Positions 46,528-57,800 of a stretch of DNA of 64,000 bases are shown here, piece by piece. The translations under genes and the position numbers were made by a program. The notes under the pieces were generated by a model, which saw nothing but the letters and a program-made list of their open reading frames with translations, ran no database searches and was not told the origin of the DNA. Source of the stretch: Leptasterias polaris (Eukaryota; Echinodermata; Asteroidea; Forcipulatida; Asteriidae); assembly GCA_037783415.1 (NCBI GenBank), contig JAZGTN010000119.1, positions 4,472,001-4,536,000 of the forward strand, in the 5' to 3' direction. Each line of letters starts with the position of its first letter. Position 1 is the stretch's first letter.

Positions 46528-47405
46528 CCCAAAATAAAAACCCTCAATAAAAAAGTAGTTCTATATTAAAAAATAACTTTACAAAGCACGTATAGCCTTT
46601 ACTATTATAGCCTTTACAATTTAATAAAAATAAAAATAAATCGTATTGTACTGTGTTTTAAGTGTCCTATTGTGGTCCTCCTTGAGTCACTTGATTCTTT
46701 CTTTTATGCCCAAAGAGGGTTGATTTATATTATAAGTAGAACAAGACAAGGAATCTAGTCGACTTGTTGACAATTTAATTAATGTAATATTATCATTATT
46801 TAATCAATGCAACCATAGAGGATAATGATTGATTGACTTAACGATTGTAAGGAAGACACAATGCCCTATGGCGTGATCTCGACTATCAAGACTTGTTTTC
46901 AATGTTTAATACAGGAAAGCTTTAATACGTTGAAAGACCTGTTTATATCACATTGGAAGTGCCACGGCTCATCAATTTAAAATTATGCGATTCGACCCAT
47001 CCTCCAGTCAAAACTGGAAATTATTTCTCAGAATTTTCATCCAGGGACTGCAATGTTTCCTTTCAGAGCGGCCTTCCGAACAAACGAGGTGTTTTCCAGT
47101 GCATTGTATGTTGTTTTTTTCAAGCACCCTTAAGGTCACGGAACCTGATCCCAATTTCATAAAGCCGTTTAGCAGAAAATACTGCATGGAAAATGTTTTT
47201 GCAAAGCAAAAAATGAGTGGGGCACCAGTCGCAACAGTGTTAACTTTATGGAATGTTGGCAAGTATCCTGTTTTCGTTATACAAGGTTTTTTTTAGTGCT
47301 TAGCAAGTTTTTGTGCTTACAAGCTTTATGAAATTGGGCACAGGTCAATTCTGACCCGGGAGTGTTTAGTCAGTACAGTAAAGATCAGTACTAGTAGCGA
47401 AGTGC
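46320..47405 (+). repeat. Duplicated 3' block, copy B
   Basis: Nearly identical to 63,205-64,000 (window end), covering the end of the deaminase-like domain, polyadenylation region and intergenic module. Its later part (46,951-47,405) also matches 62,759-63,209. High identity indicates recent duplication. Confidence 0.85.
46623..46628 (+). terminator. Polyadenylation signal region of copy B
   Basis: AATAAA in TTTAATAAAAATAAA, followed by GTATTGTACTGTGTTTTAAGTGTCC, equivalent to the copy A signal. It is retained although the gene is broken. Confidence 0.45.
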
Positions 47406-47645
47406 TCTGATGTTATGACGCCAATGTTAAGTTCATATAATCGAGAACAGTTATTGCAAAAATATATTATAATAGTTGTTATTGAATTTCAACTTCCAGA
47501 CTACAACGACTATACGTTCACAGCAGCCTTGCGAACAAACGAATTATGGTGCATTGTGGTTTGTAGTCAAGCAACAAGGAGCGTAACGAAAACAACTTTT
47601 GTTTGCGACCGTATTTCTCAGGTTCTGAGTTTCCAATGATGTAAA

Positions 47646-47676
47646 GGGGATTTCCCGATTGATTGCGAAATATAAA
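47646..47676 (+). promoter_or_regulatory. NF-kappaB-like site 25 bp from a TATA box, cassette 3
   Basis: GGGGATTTCC (47,646-47,655) matches the kappaB consensus. TATAAAAG starts at 47,671, and a perfect CRE, TGACGTCA, follows at 47,718. An ATG lies at 47,725, about 54 bp after the TATA box, opening an 88-codon frame. It is the most complete of the four cassettes. Confidence 0.5.
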
Positions 47677-47724
47677 AGCGCCAAAAATATTGCACTTGGG
47701 TAGGCGATTTATTCTCGTGACGTC

Positions 47725-47991
47725 ATGAATCTAAACTACCATTGGTCAAGTACACAGAAGACCACCACTGGTCAATATTGTTCCCAGAAGACAGGTTTGG
47801 GCAGGTTCATCAATAACTTAATAACTTTTACACCCTTTGTAGAGAAAACTTCCGTATTCCAGTCGGCCATGCGCAGAATCATGTCAAAAGAGGTTAACTT
47901 AAATAAACAGGGGAGCATTTGGAGACAACAAAACAAGCTTTTCAGGGCAACAACAAATCTACAAGGAAAGAAATATCATGGCGTGATATAG
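47725..47991 (+). CDS. Chimeric 88-codon frame behind the kappaB/TATA cassette
   Basis: ATG at 47,725 within CGTCATGAAT, 54 bp downstream of TATAAAAG. Residues 1-30 come from the CCATTGG-containing repeat. The C-terminal third (KQGSIWRQQNKLFRATTN) is the exon 3 segment seen in copy D. It stops just as the 68-bp minisatellite begins. It may be a new small gene driven by the inducible-type promoter, or simply a rearranged fragment that happens to be open. The sister cassette at 51.5 kb has GTG in place of this ATG. Confidence 0.3.
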   Translation: MNLNYHWSSTQKTTTGQYCSQKTGLGRFINNLITFTPFVEKTSVFQSAMRRIMSKEVNLNKQGSIWRQQNKLFRATTNLQGKKYHGVI

Positions 47992-49506
47992 GATTTAAAA
48001 CTTTGCATGGTAGCGATGCAATCTTGTAAGGTTTACACTAACACCATGTACATGAGTAGGATTTGAAACTGTGCATGGTGGAGATACAATCTAGTAAGGT
48101 TTGCAGTAACACCATGTACATGGGTAGGATTTGAAACTGTGCATGGTGGAGATACAATCTAGTAAGGTTTGCAGTAACACCATGTACATGGGTAGGATTT
48201 GAAACTGTGCATGGTGGAGATACAATCTAGTAAGGTTTGAAGTAACACCATGTACATGAGTAGGATTTGAAACTTTGCATGGTGGAGTTACAATCTAGTA
48301 AGGTTTGCAGTAACACCATGTACATGAGTAGGATTTGAAACTGTGCATGGTGGAGATACAATCTAGTAAGGTTTGCAGTAACACCATGTACATGAGTAGG
48401 ATTTGAAACTGTGCATGGTGGAGTTACAATCTAGTAAGGTTTGCAGTAACACCATGTACATGAGTAGGATTTGAAACTTTGCATGGTGGAGATACAATCT
48501 AGTAAGGTTTGCGGTAACACCATGTACATGAGTAGGATTTGAATCTTTGCATGGTGGAGATACAATCTAGTCAAGTTTGCAGTAACACCCTGTACATGAG
48601 TAGGATTTGAATCTTTGCATGGTGGAGATACAATCTAGTAAGGTTTGCAGTAACACCATGTACATGAGTAGGATTTGAAACTGTGCATGGTGGAGATACA
48701 ATCTAGTAAGGTTTGCAGTAACACCATGTACATGGGTAGGATTTGAAACTTTGCATGGTGGAGATACAATCTAGTAAGGTTTGCAGTAACACCATGTACA
48801 TGGGTAGGATTTGAAACTGTGCATGGTGGAGATGCAACCTAGTAAGGTTTGCAGTAACACCATGTACATGGGTAGGATTTGAAACTTTGCATGGTGGAGA
48901 TACAATCTAGTAAGGTTTGCAGTAACACCATGTACATGAGTAGGATTTGAAACTGTGCATGGTGGAGTTACAATCTAGTAAGGTTTGCAGTAACACCATG
49001 TACATGAGTAGGATTTGAAACTTTGCATGGTGGAGATACAATCTAGTAAGGTTTGCGGTAACACCATGTACATGAGTAGGATTTGAATCTTTGCATGGTG
49101 GAGATACAATCTAGTCAAGTTTGCAGTAACACCCTGTACATGAGTAGGATTTGAATCTTTGCATGGTGGAGATACAATCTAGTAAGGTTTGCAGTAACAC
49201 CATGTACATGAGTAGGATTTGAAACTGTGCATGGTGGAGATACAATCTAGTAAGGTTTGCAGTAACACCATGTACATGGGTAGGATTTGAAACTTTGCAT
49301 GGTGGAGATACAATCTAGTAAGGTTTGCAGTAACACCATGTACATGGGTAGGATTTGAAACTGTGCATGGTGGAGATGCAACCTAGTAAGGTTTGCAGTA
49401 ACACCATGTACATGGGTAGGATTTGAAACTTTGCATGGTGGAGATACAATCTAGTAAGGTTTGCAGTAACACCATGTAGGCTACATGAGTAGGATTTGAA
49501 ACTCTG
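47992..49506 (+). repeat. 68-bp minisatellite, orphan array, left part (about 22 units)
   Basis: Same unit as the intron 2 arrays, here without recognisable family exons 1-2 before it or an intact exon 3 after it. A higher-order pattern exists: about 540 bp at 48,355-48,900 recurs at about 48,900-49,440 with matching variants (the GATTTGAATC unit and the CCCTGTACATG unit). This indicates duplication of multi-unit blocks. Confidence 0.95.
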
Positions 49507-50400
49507 GGGTTGTTCTAAAACCCCCTCGACCCCCTCGACCCCCACGACCCACGACCCACGACCCCCTCGACCCCTCGACTTATGCTCGATTTTTTTTTAT
49601 GTACACCAAAATTGCCACATGACACGATCTCAGCCAATCACGCACGAAGCAAACTGCGCGTGATTGGCTGAGATCGGGTACTGTGGCAATTTTGGTGTAC
49701 AGAAAAAAAATCGCGGCATTTCCAAGCGTATCTCTTGGCCGACCCGAGCCTGAATAGGAGTATATCCCAACTGGGATCCTGCGTTTACCGCCCGAGTACG
49801 ATTTAGGCCAACTCATTACGTGATGATCAGGCAGACTCATTTCCGGCTGATCGCTCCCGTCCTGTGTCAACAATTACTACTTGCTCTATGCGGAGCTCGA
49901 GGTTGTAGACCCGACCGACCATGGCCACTGATCTCTATATACTGTCAGTATATAGAGATCAGTGACCATGGCCCACACGTGTTTTGGGGTTGTCAGTCTC
50001 CCACACCCGGGCCCCCGACCATATGAAACGAGATCATGATCGGTGTGCACGTAACGTGCACACAGACTGGCAAACAATTGTTGACAACACGAAATTATTT
50101 GACATGCTACCTCTCTTCTTGTGTCGTGACTCTCACTCGGTCGGTGCAACACCACTGACTCTGGACGTATGGTCTGTTGGTCATCAGCAGGTCGCCGGAA
50201 GGAAGTCGCGTCGCCAGACCAGCTAGCTCTTTGGATCACACGCTGTGAATTCTAAATCGGGAACTTAATTCTTACTCGGCCGTAAAGCGATGTGTTATGA
50301 ATTGGAATTGGGACACGTTTCGATAACGGGGCGGACGTCGAGGGGTTGTGGGTCGTGGGTCGTGGGGGTCGAGGGGGTCGAGGGGGTTTTAGAACAACCC
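49507..50400. mobile_element. Long-TIR DNA element, 894 bp, 9-bp target duplication
   Basis: The ends are perfect inverted repeats for about 53 bp (starting GGGTTGTTCTAAAACCCCCT) and similar to about 65 bp. They are flanked by GAAACTCTG on both sides (49,498-49,506 and 50,401-50,409). A 9-bp duplication with long TIRs is typical of Mutator-like elements. The interior has no transposase but three palindromes: 49,584-49,714, 49,917-49,976 and about 50,041-50,062. It is therefore a non-autonomous, foldback-type element. It sits in the middle of the orphan minisatellite. Confidence 0.9.
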
Positions 50401-50745
50401 GAAACTCTGCATGGTGGAGTTACAATCTAGTAAGGTTTGCAGTAACACCATGTACATGAGTAGGATTTGAATCTTTGCATGGTGGAGATACAATCTAGTC
50501 AAGTTTGTAGTAACACCCTGTACATGAGTAGGATTTGAATCTTTGCATGGTGGAGATACAATCTAGTAAGGTTTGCAGTAACACCATGTACATGAGTAGG
50601 ATTTGAAACTGTGCATGGTGGAGTTACAATCTAGTAAGGTTTACACTAACACCATGTACATGAGTAGGATTTGAAACTTTGCATGGTGGAGATACAATCT
50701 AGTAATACGTTTTGTAGTAACACAATGTACTAGAGTAGGATTTGA
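50401..50745 (+). repeat. 68-bp minisatellite, orphan array, right part (about 5 units)
   Basis: Continuation of the array after the inserted element. The last units are diverged (TAATACGTTTTGTAG, ACTAGAGTAGG). Confidence 0.95.
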
Positions 50746-51230
50746 AACTCATAAAAACAACTCGAATTTACAGACGGAAACAAACATCCTACTAAGCAAC
50801 GGATTGGATACTGGGTGACTCGGTAGTGCACCCGAAGGACACAGACCACACAAGTCAACGACACACGTATTTTTCTGATACAATTTTTGGATAGTTACGC
50901 ATGAAACCAAACAGTCAATATGGATGTGCGAAATCGGTAAGGGTGCCGAGTGTCATCACAATGTTGTTATAAAATAATTATACAATGTTCATGTTCAGTA
51001 GCCCGCCAATTTGTCACATGTCCTTGCACTATAAAAACTCCCAGGACAATTGACCCGAATCCCAGGTCCCATGGGCCTGACCCTTTTAGGGGTCAGACTG
51101 ACCCAAAAACTGATTTTAAAATCTTTGGTTTTGTTCTAGCTGGGATTCTGCGTGATTCGGACCTGTTTTTAAATCTTTTTGACACAGGTTCCGAGTCATA
51201 CTGACCCTTTAAGGTTACGGAACTAGGTCA
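50746..51230. other. Non-coding sequence after the orphan array
   Basis: No family exon follows the array. The stretch contains repeated TGACCC/GGGTCA words at 51,047-51,110 but no gene. Confidence 0.4.
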
Positions 51231-51519
51231 ATTCGGACCCGGGAGTGTTTAGTCAGTACAGTAAAGATCAGTAGCGAAGTGTTCTGATGTTATGACGCCA
51301 ATGTTAAGTTCATATAATCGAGAGCAGTTATTGCAAAAATATATTATAATAGTTGTTATTGAATTTCAAGTTCCAGACTACAACGACTACTTTCACAGCG
51401 GCCTTGCGAACAAACGAATTCTGGTGCATTGTGGTTTGTAGTCAAGCAACAAGGAGCGTAACGAAAACAACTTTTGTTTGCGACCGTATTTCTCATTTTC
51501 TGGGTTTCCAATGATGTAA

Positions 51520-51550
51520 GGGGACTTCCCGATTGATTGCGAATTATAAA
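51520..51550 (+). promoter_or_regulatory. NF-kappaB-like site 25 bp from a TATA box, cassette 4
   Basis: GGGGACTTCC at 51,520-51,529 fits the kappaB consensus. TATAAAAG starts at 51,545 and a CRE-like GTGACGTCGTGA lies near 51,590. The position equivalent to the ATG of cassette 3 is GTG here. Confidence 0.45.
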
Positions 51551-51604
51551 AGCGCCAAAAATATTGCACTTGGGTAGGCGATTTATTCTCGTGACGTCGT
51601 GAAT

Positions 51605-51972
51605 CTAGACTACCATTGGTCAATTGTTCACAGAAGACCGCCCATACCATTGGTCCATATTGTTCACAGAAGACCGCCGATACCATTGGTCAATATTGTT
51701 CACAGAAGACCACCCATACCATTGGTCAATTGTTCACAGAAGACCGCCCATACCATTGGTCAATATTGTTCACAGAAGACCGCCGATACCATTGGTCAAT
51801 ATTGTTCACAGAAGACCACCCATACCATTGGTCAATTGTTCACAGAAGACCGCCCATACAATTGGTCAATTGTTCAATAAGACCACCAATGCCATTGGTC
51901 AATTGTTCACAGAAGACCGCCCATACCATTGGTCAATTGTTCACAGAAGACCACCAATACCATTGGTCAAGC
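51605..51972 (+). repeat. Tandem repeat with about 11 CCAAT motifs
   Basis: A unit of about 33-36 bp, ACCATTGGTCAATTGTTCAC then AGAAGACCGCCCAT, is repeated about 11 times. Each unit carries ATTGG, the reverse of a CCAAT box. Shorter versions (2-3 units) are at 35,330-35,412 and 47,736-47,782. The three overlapping open frames across it are artefacts. Confidence 0.9.
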
Positions 51973-52429
51973 GCACAGACGAAGACGTTGTGTAACCATG
52001 CCTTACCTATAATTTGACATACCCGGTGTGTCTCATTTTACATCAAGTAGCTATAGTGCTGTGGTGCTGTTTCTAATTTGGAGAGTATTTTAGTGTAAAC
52101 TTAATATAACTTCCATCCAGAGATTATACTTACTAAACTGACAATGATTTCTAGTCTGATGATAAAGCCCTAGTCAAGGTTTTTTTCTCAACTTCAGTTG
52201 GAAGGCCATTATTATTTATAGTCTCAAACAAATAGGCAAAGTTCTCAACTGCTGCATTCCAGACTCTGTTTGGAATTTTCTCCGAAACAGGACCCAATCG
52301 CCCAAACACCTGTAGGTAAAGCAAGCGTGCAAAGTTGAAGTTCTGTTATTGCTGAGTAACATGAACATTTGGGCAGGTTCGTCAATAACTTAATAACTTT
52401 TACACCCATTGTAGAGAAAAACTTCCGCA

Positions 52430-52700
52430 TTCCAGTCGGCCATGCGCAGAATCATGTCAAAAGCAGTTAACTTACATAAACAGGGGAGCATTTGGAGACA
52501 ACAAAACAAACTTTCAGGGCAACAACAAATCTACAAAGAACTGAGAAATATCATGGCGTGAGTGCATTCATTGAAAAAAAACTTGTCTGACAAAATCAGC
52601 GATGAATAGATAATGTGCACATTCCATTTCGTTAAAGGTAGAAAAGAAACATTCTGTTTACTTTTGGTAAATTGTTGGGTCTTTCAAACCGTTTTTAGCT
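52430..52700 (+). pseudogene. Exon 3 fragment of the family, decayed
   Basis: Contains GGGGAGCATTTGGAGACAAC and, further on, ATAATGTGCACATTCCATTT and GTAGAAAAGAAACATTCTG, matching copy D exon 3 at 60,116-60,290 (residues GSIWRQQ ... MCTFHFVKDGKETFC). Frameshifts and stops break it. It extends further into the central domain than its sisters at 35.8 and 47.9 kb. Confidence 0.75.
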
Positions 52701-53044
52701 TATACTTAAAATTTCACCTTGCTTAATGCAAAAATATATCACAAAACTATTTGAATAATTACAATCCTTGCTCTTTCTTGAGAAAAACATTGCTATAAAG
52801 TGTCATAAGAACATTTGCAAAAATTTTGTTTGAAAACGCAACTGACAGGTCAAAATTGCAAAAAAACCAAACACTTACAGGGACTATTTTGTCTTTAAAA
52901 GTGATTAAGCCAAAATAATCCCCTAAAATATTAACGCAGCACGTTATGCCTTCACGAAGCATACGGAGGCAATCACAACATGTAACCAGTCATTGCAGTT
53001 ACATACGGCGAACTGTGTACAAACCTCTGATACTGTTTCCAATG
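52701..53044. other. Non-coding sequence, no gene seen
   Basis: AT-rich unique sequence between a pseudogene fragment and the upstream block of copy D. Confidence 0.4.
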
Positions 53045-54315
53045 AATTTACACCATAGAGCTACATTATTATTGGAAGAGGTGACCGTGGGTTATTAGGT
53101 CAGTGGTGGTCCAATGAACGTGTGCAGCCAAGCGCCTCCGGGTTCAGGAGCTGGGAACGAGCAAATTAATACTATTGTGTAAATATAAGAATGTATCACA
53201 ACCTGGGGGTTCTGTGCTTCAACTTTTGAGGAGACTTGATAAATTTAGGCGTTAAAGTTGGCCCTATTTGACCGGGGAAGTGGAGAAGTGCTTCACGAAA
53301 ACTGGCAGCAAGTCGGTTTTGGGAAACAAAATCGTGTTTTTTTCTTCTGGGGTAGTTAGCAAAAATTCCAAACGGCTGACCTGCCAAAAATTTAGTTGTC
53401 CGGAAATATGTATGATTGGTTTTCAAGAGGCTGAGAGACTTACACGATTTTTTGAGTATTTTTGAATAATTATCATTTAGCATTGGTTCCTATGGGAGAT
53501 TATTTAAAGTGGTGCGCCCAAAGGAATTGTTATACAGCGCCCTTACCTCTAGTTATAAAAATTTACTTACAGTACGGGCAATCGGTATCTTTTCCTTCCT
53601 CCGTGGGTTAATGCATGGCGTAGGTGTAAACAATAATTGTATAGCCATTCTTTGACCAAATTGCACCAACTGTGCTGTACTTTAAGACGTCAAGTTGGAG
53701 TCTAGCATTTGTACAGCCAATTGTTCTAAGGAATAATCAAGGAATAATTATTTTTAGACACGGTAATAGTCGAAGAGGGCGCTATGTTGTCATTCCGTTA
53801 CAGGAACCACTCGCTTGGTCCAGTGCCAGAACCTGATAACAGGATGACACAAGGGTATGCATGATGTTAGAGGGCATTGTTCTTTATTTGAATTACTTCA
53901 CCAAACAGATATATATTCTGACCATGGATGTCATTTGGAACAGCCTGGCTGGTTGCATATAACCACTGGGAAAAAAAATCATTCCATCTCTGCAATCAAC
54001 ATTTAATGTTTCCTCTAAAACACCGTAAAAGTAGCACAATTAGCTGCTGGTCACAAAGGCATCAAGCAGAGAATCCCCGACAAAATGAACCGTCTTTGCG
54101 ATTTTCATTAAAACATAATTTGTTGAAACTAATTTAAATAAAATGGGTTGAATGATGAGTTTGTAGAAAACTACTATACCATGAGAAACCAAACATGTAG
54201 TTAACATTTAGTAAACCATCGATGATAAAAATCCCCTTTATGGGCTATTTTTACGCATAACGTCATTCAGGAGGAACTATATAAAGCCAATCGTTCTCAC
54301 ACATCGGCCTCTTGA
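53045..54315 (+). repeat. Duplicated upstream block of gene copy D
   Basis: Homologous to 27,710-28,860, with an extra 320 bp at about 53,180-53,500 and without the 179-bp TIR element of copy A. Confidence 0.85.
54278..54285 (+). promoter_or_regulatory. TATA box of gene copy D
   Basis: TATATAAA 38 bp upstream of the ATG, with TAACGTCATT at 54,258. Both are conserved with copy A. Confidence 0.6.
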
Positions 54316-54840
54316 ATGTTTGACAACGAACCTTCACACATCAAGAGCTCTTTAACGAAAATGAAGCAAAACGAGGCACCTGCAGCCGAACGTGATATTC
54401 AACCACTTGTTACTATACAACACAATATACCAGGAAACCTGGGTCGGCCAAAAGAACCACCTGATGATCAGCCAAAAGAACCACCTGATGATCAGCCAAA
54501 AGAACCACCTGATCGGCCAAAAGAACCACCTGATGATCGACCAAAAGAACCACCTGATCGGCCAAAAGTACCACCTGATGATCGGCCAAAAGTACCGCCT
54601 GATGATCGGCCTAAAGTACCGCCTGATGATCGGCCAAAAGTACCACCTGATGATCGGCCTAAAGTACCGCCTGATGATCGGCCAAAATTACCGCCTGATG
54701 ATCGGCCAAAAGAACTAGTAGATAAGACAATCGACGGAAGAGCAAAACACCACGCCCCAAAGTTAGATCCTATCACGTTCGCTGCTGCAGGTGCCTCTGC
54801 CAAATATGGCAATAAAGAGGTAATTCAACTCTTTCCAAAG
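54316..54840 (+). CDS. Copy D exon 1: expanded Pro-rich repeat
   Basis: Begins MFDNEPSHIKSSLTKMKQNE and ends at CAAAG|GTAAGAAT in phase 0. An earlier alternative donor, AGAG|GTAATT, lies at 54,820. The conserved VTIQHNIPGNLG and LDPITFAAAGAS flank the repeat. Confidence 0.75.
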
Positions 54841-57800
54841 GTAAGAATGAAATAACTTTGACTATTTTATAAATGTGTGACAATATGTTTGTAGACCACA
54901 TATTTAGTACTATTGACTAGATCAAACTTGAGAAGAATTAACACTCTGGTGGACGGGAAAGGAAATTGAAGAAAGGAATTTTGTATAGAATTTGTTGACT
55001 TCCATTGAAGTAATTTGGTTGTCTATTAAAGATTCCTTTTGTTGTAGTACAAACTATTTGATAGGGAGCACTAAACAATTTTTTTTTGTTCCACAGTTTT
55101 TTGCATTTTATTTTATGGTGGTTACATACAACCAACTATGGAGGACGACAAGTGTCCATCTGCTATCAGAAGAGCTCAAAGTCAGATTTAACGTCGTTTT
55201 TAAATGAATTTTTCCACTCATTCTACTTTTCTGCTACCTGAATATCAGATTGAACGTTTTGTGAAAATGCATTTTCAATTTTTCTGTTTTTCTGCTACCA
55301 GAAAAGCAGATTTTACTTTTTCTCTTTATGTTGGCGGAAGAAAAGTGGCCACCTGCCTTTTTGCTATCAGAATATTATAAAAGTAGATTGAACGATTTTG
55401 ACTTTTTCATTTTCTCCTTTTCTGCCACCTGAAAAGTAGTTTTTACCCTGATGCCCGAAAATTGGCCATCTGCTTTTCTCTTTTGAGAAAAGCACAAAAA
55501 TAAATCGAACATTTTGACAACTCTGCGTTCTACTTTCCTGCTTTTTAGATGCCGGAAAGCAGATTTTACTCAGGCAGTTGTCAAATTTTTAAACTTGTAC
55601 AAATCACGTAGTTCGGCCTACCGGCTGTGTGAGCGATTTTTATTGTAATGAACCATTTCAATTCAGTATCATACAAGGACCACTTTCGGCTGAGCTTGGT
55701 ATAAACCGCCAAAATCAAATCGGATTTTCAGCCTAAATTAGCAAATGAAGCACTGTAGCTGTATCCCATGGAATGAGGGCCACGGTCTTCAGATTAAAAC
55801 TTAGACAACAATTCCTAAATGTAAAGACTAAATTCATTCTATGTGGTAACTGGTAGGGTCTGTATACGTTTGGTAATTACTCTGAAAATTAATGGCAATG
55901 AAAACTTACTTGGCAAGAAGTACAGCAGCTTTCGATAGTATAAAGCATTTTGAGAAACTTTTCACTTCGAAGTATACCACGGTTATGGAAAATTATCTCA
56001 CATTTTATCCCCAAAAATTTGAATCTGAGAAGTGTTCACTCTTCTCAGATTGTGTATTCCTATCGGGAATGTTCTTCCTGCGTGGAAATATTCGCTCCGG
56101 TTTTTCTGTGATATCTCAAAAACGCGACCACCTTTGAAGTGAAATTTTCACAGGTTAGTTTTATTGTATAGGCCTATACCTACATTTAGATAGGATTAAC
56201 ACAGTAGGCTCCAATTACCAAACGTGCAGCACCTATACATATAATTTTGGTAAAACGTGTTTTATTTATATTTTATTTTGTCTCTATTATTTTTTTTTAA
56301 GATGCCGGAAAAATTGTCAGATAAGGATGAAAAGAAACAAGATCATGAAAATAACGTTTCAGGTAAGTTGCTGTAATGAAATTTATGTTTTGACCTTGTG
56401 ATTATAAAACACCATGTGAATAAAATATATACTTCATAAAAAAAAAATAAGCCAACTCATTAAAATTATAAGTTTGTTCAAGAGCTGTACCGATATGTTA
56501 AAAACCAACATATTTGGCAGAAAAAGTGCTTGACACACCTACAGGATTCTTTTAACCTGAAACAAATCTCAGTGCGCACGCATATAGAAATCAATTCGCA
56601 CTTGAATATAGGATTTATAACTTTGCATGGTACTTGGTAGTGAAACAATCTTGTAATGTTTGCAATAACACCGTGTTATGAGTAGAGTTCGAAACTTTTG
56701 CATGGTGGAGAAACAATCTAGTAAGGTTTGTAGTCACACCATGTACATGAGTATAGAAATTGAAACTGTGCATGGTGGAGTTACAATCTAGTAAGGATTG
56801 CAGTAACACCATGTACATGAGTAGAATTTGAAACTTTTGCATGGTGGAGATACAATCTAGTAAGGTTTGCAGTAACACCATGTACATGAGTAGGATTTGA
56901 AACTCTGTATGGTGGAGATACAATCTAGTAAGATTTGCGGTAACACCATGTACATGAGTAGGATTTGAAACTTTGCATGGTGGAGATACAATCTAGTAAG
57001 GTTTGCAGTAACACCATGTACATGAGTAGGATTTGAAACTGTGTATGGTGGAGTTACAATCTAGTAAGGTTTGCGGTAACACCATGTACATGAGTAGAAT
57101 TTGAAACTTTTGCATGGTGGAGATACAATCTAGTAAGGTTTGCAGTAACACCATGTACATGAGTAGGATTTGAAACTCTGTATGGTGGAGATACAATCTA
57201 GTAAGATTTGCGGTAACACCATGTACATGAGTAGGATTTGAAACTTTGCATGGTGGAGATACAATCTAGTAAGGTTTGTAGTCACACCATGTACATGAGT
57301 AGAATTTGAAACTTTGCATGGTGGAGATACAATCTAGTAAGGTTTGCTGTAACACCATGTACATGAGTAGGATTTGAAACTTTGCATGGTGGAGATACAA
57401 TCTTGTAAGGTTTGTAGTAACGCCGTGTTATGAGTAGAATTTGAAACTTTTGCATGGTGGAGAAACAATCTAGTAAGGTTTGTAGTCACACCATGTACAT
57501 GAGTAGGATTTGAAACTTTGCATGGTGGAGATACAATCTTGTAAGGTTTGTAGTAACGCCGTGTTATGAGTAGAATTTGAAACTTTGCATGGTGGAGAAA
57601 CAATCTAGTAAGGTTTATAGTAGCACAATGTGCATGAGTAGGATTTGAAACTCTGTATGGTGGAGATACAATCTAGTCAGTTTTGTAGTAACACCATGTA
57701 CCAGACTGCCATGTACTAGAGCATAGGATTTGAAACGTTGCATGGTGGTAGTAAGGTTTGTAGTAACACCCTGTACATGAGTAGGATTTGAAACGGTGTA

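Larger units (their letters stand above)
51230..52600 (+). repeat. Duplicated intergenic module, copy near 51-52.6 kb
   Basis: Aligns with 47,345-47,995 and with 35,240-35,940: GGGAGTGTTTAGTCAGTACA, the kappaB/TATA cassette, the CCATTGG repeat, GTGCTGTGGTGCTGTTTC and the QGSIWRQQN fragment, in that order. It provides three partial copies of the same intergenic unit. Confidence 0.8.

Noticed and set aside
47992..50745. CRISPR-like array
   Set aside because: The 68-bp units are contiguous with no unique spacers, and the DNA is eukaryotic. It is a minisatellite.
48000..50745. A fourth complete gene copy between B and D
   Set aside because: The intron 2 type array is present, but no exon 1, exon 2 or continuous exon 3 was found around it, only scraps.
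51599..52017. Three overlapping plus-strand frames of 93-133 codons
   Set aside because: They arise from the 33-36-bp CCAAT repeat in different frames. None has an ATG near the cassette or a recognisable domain.
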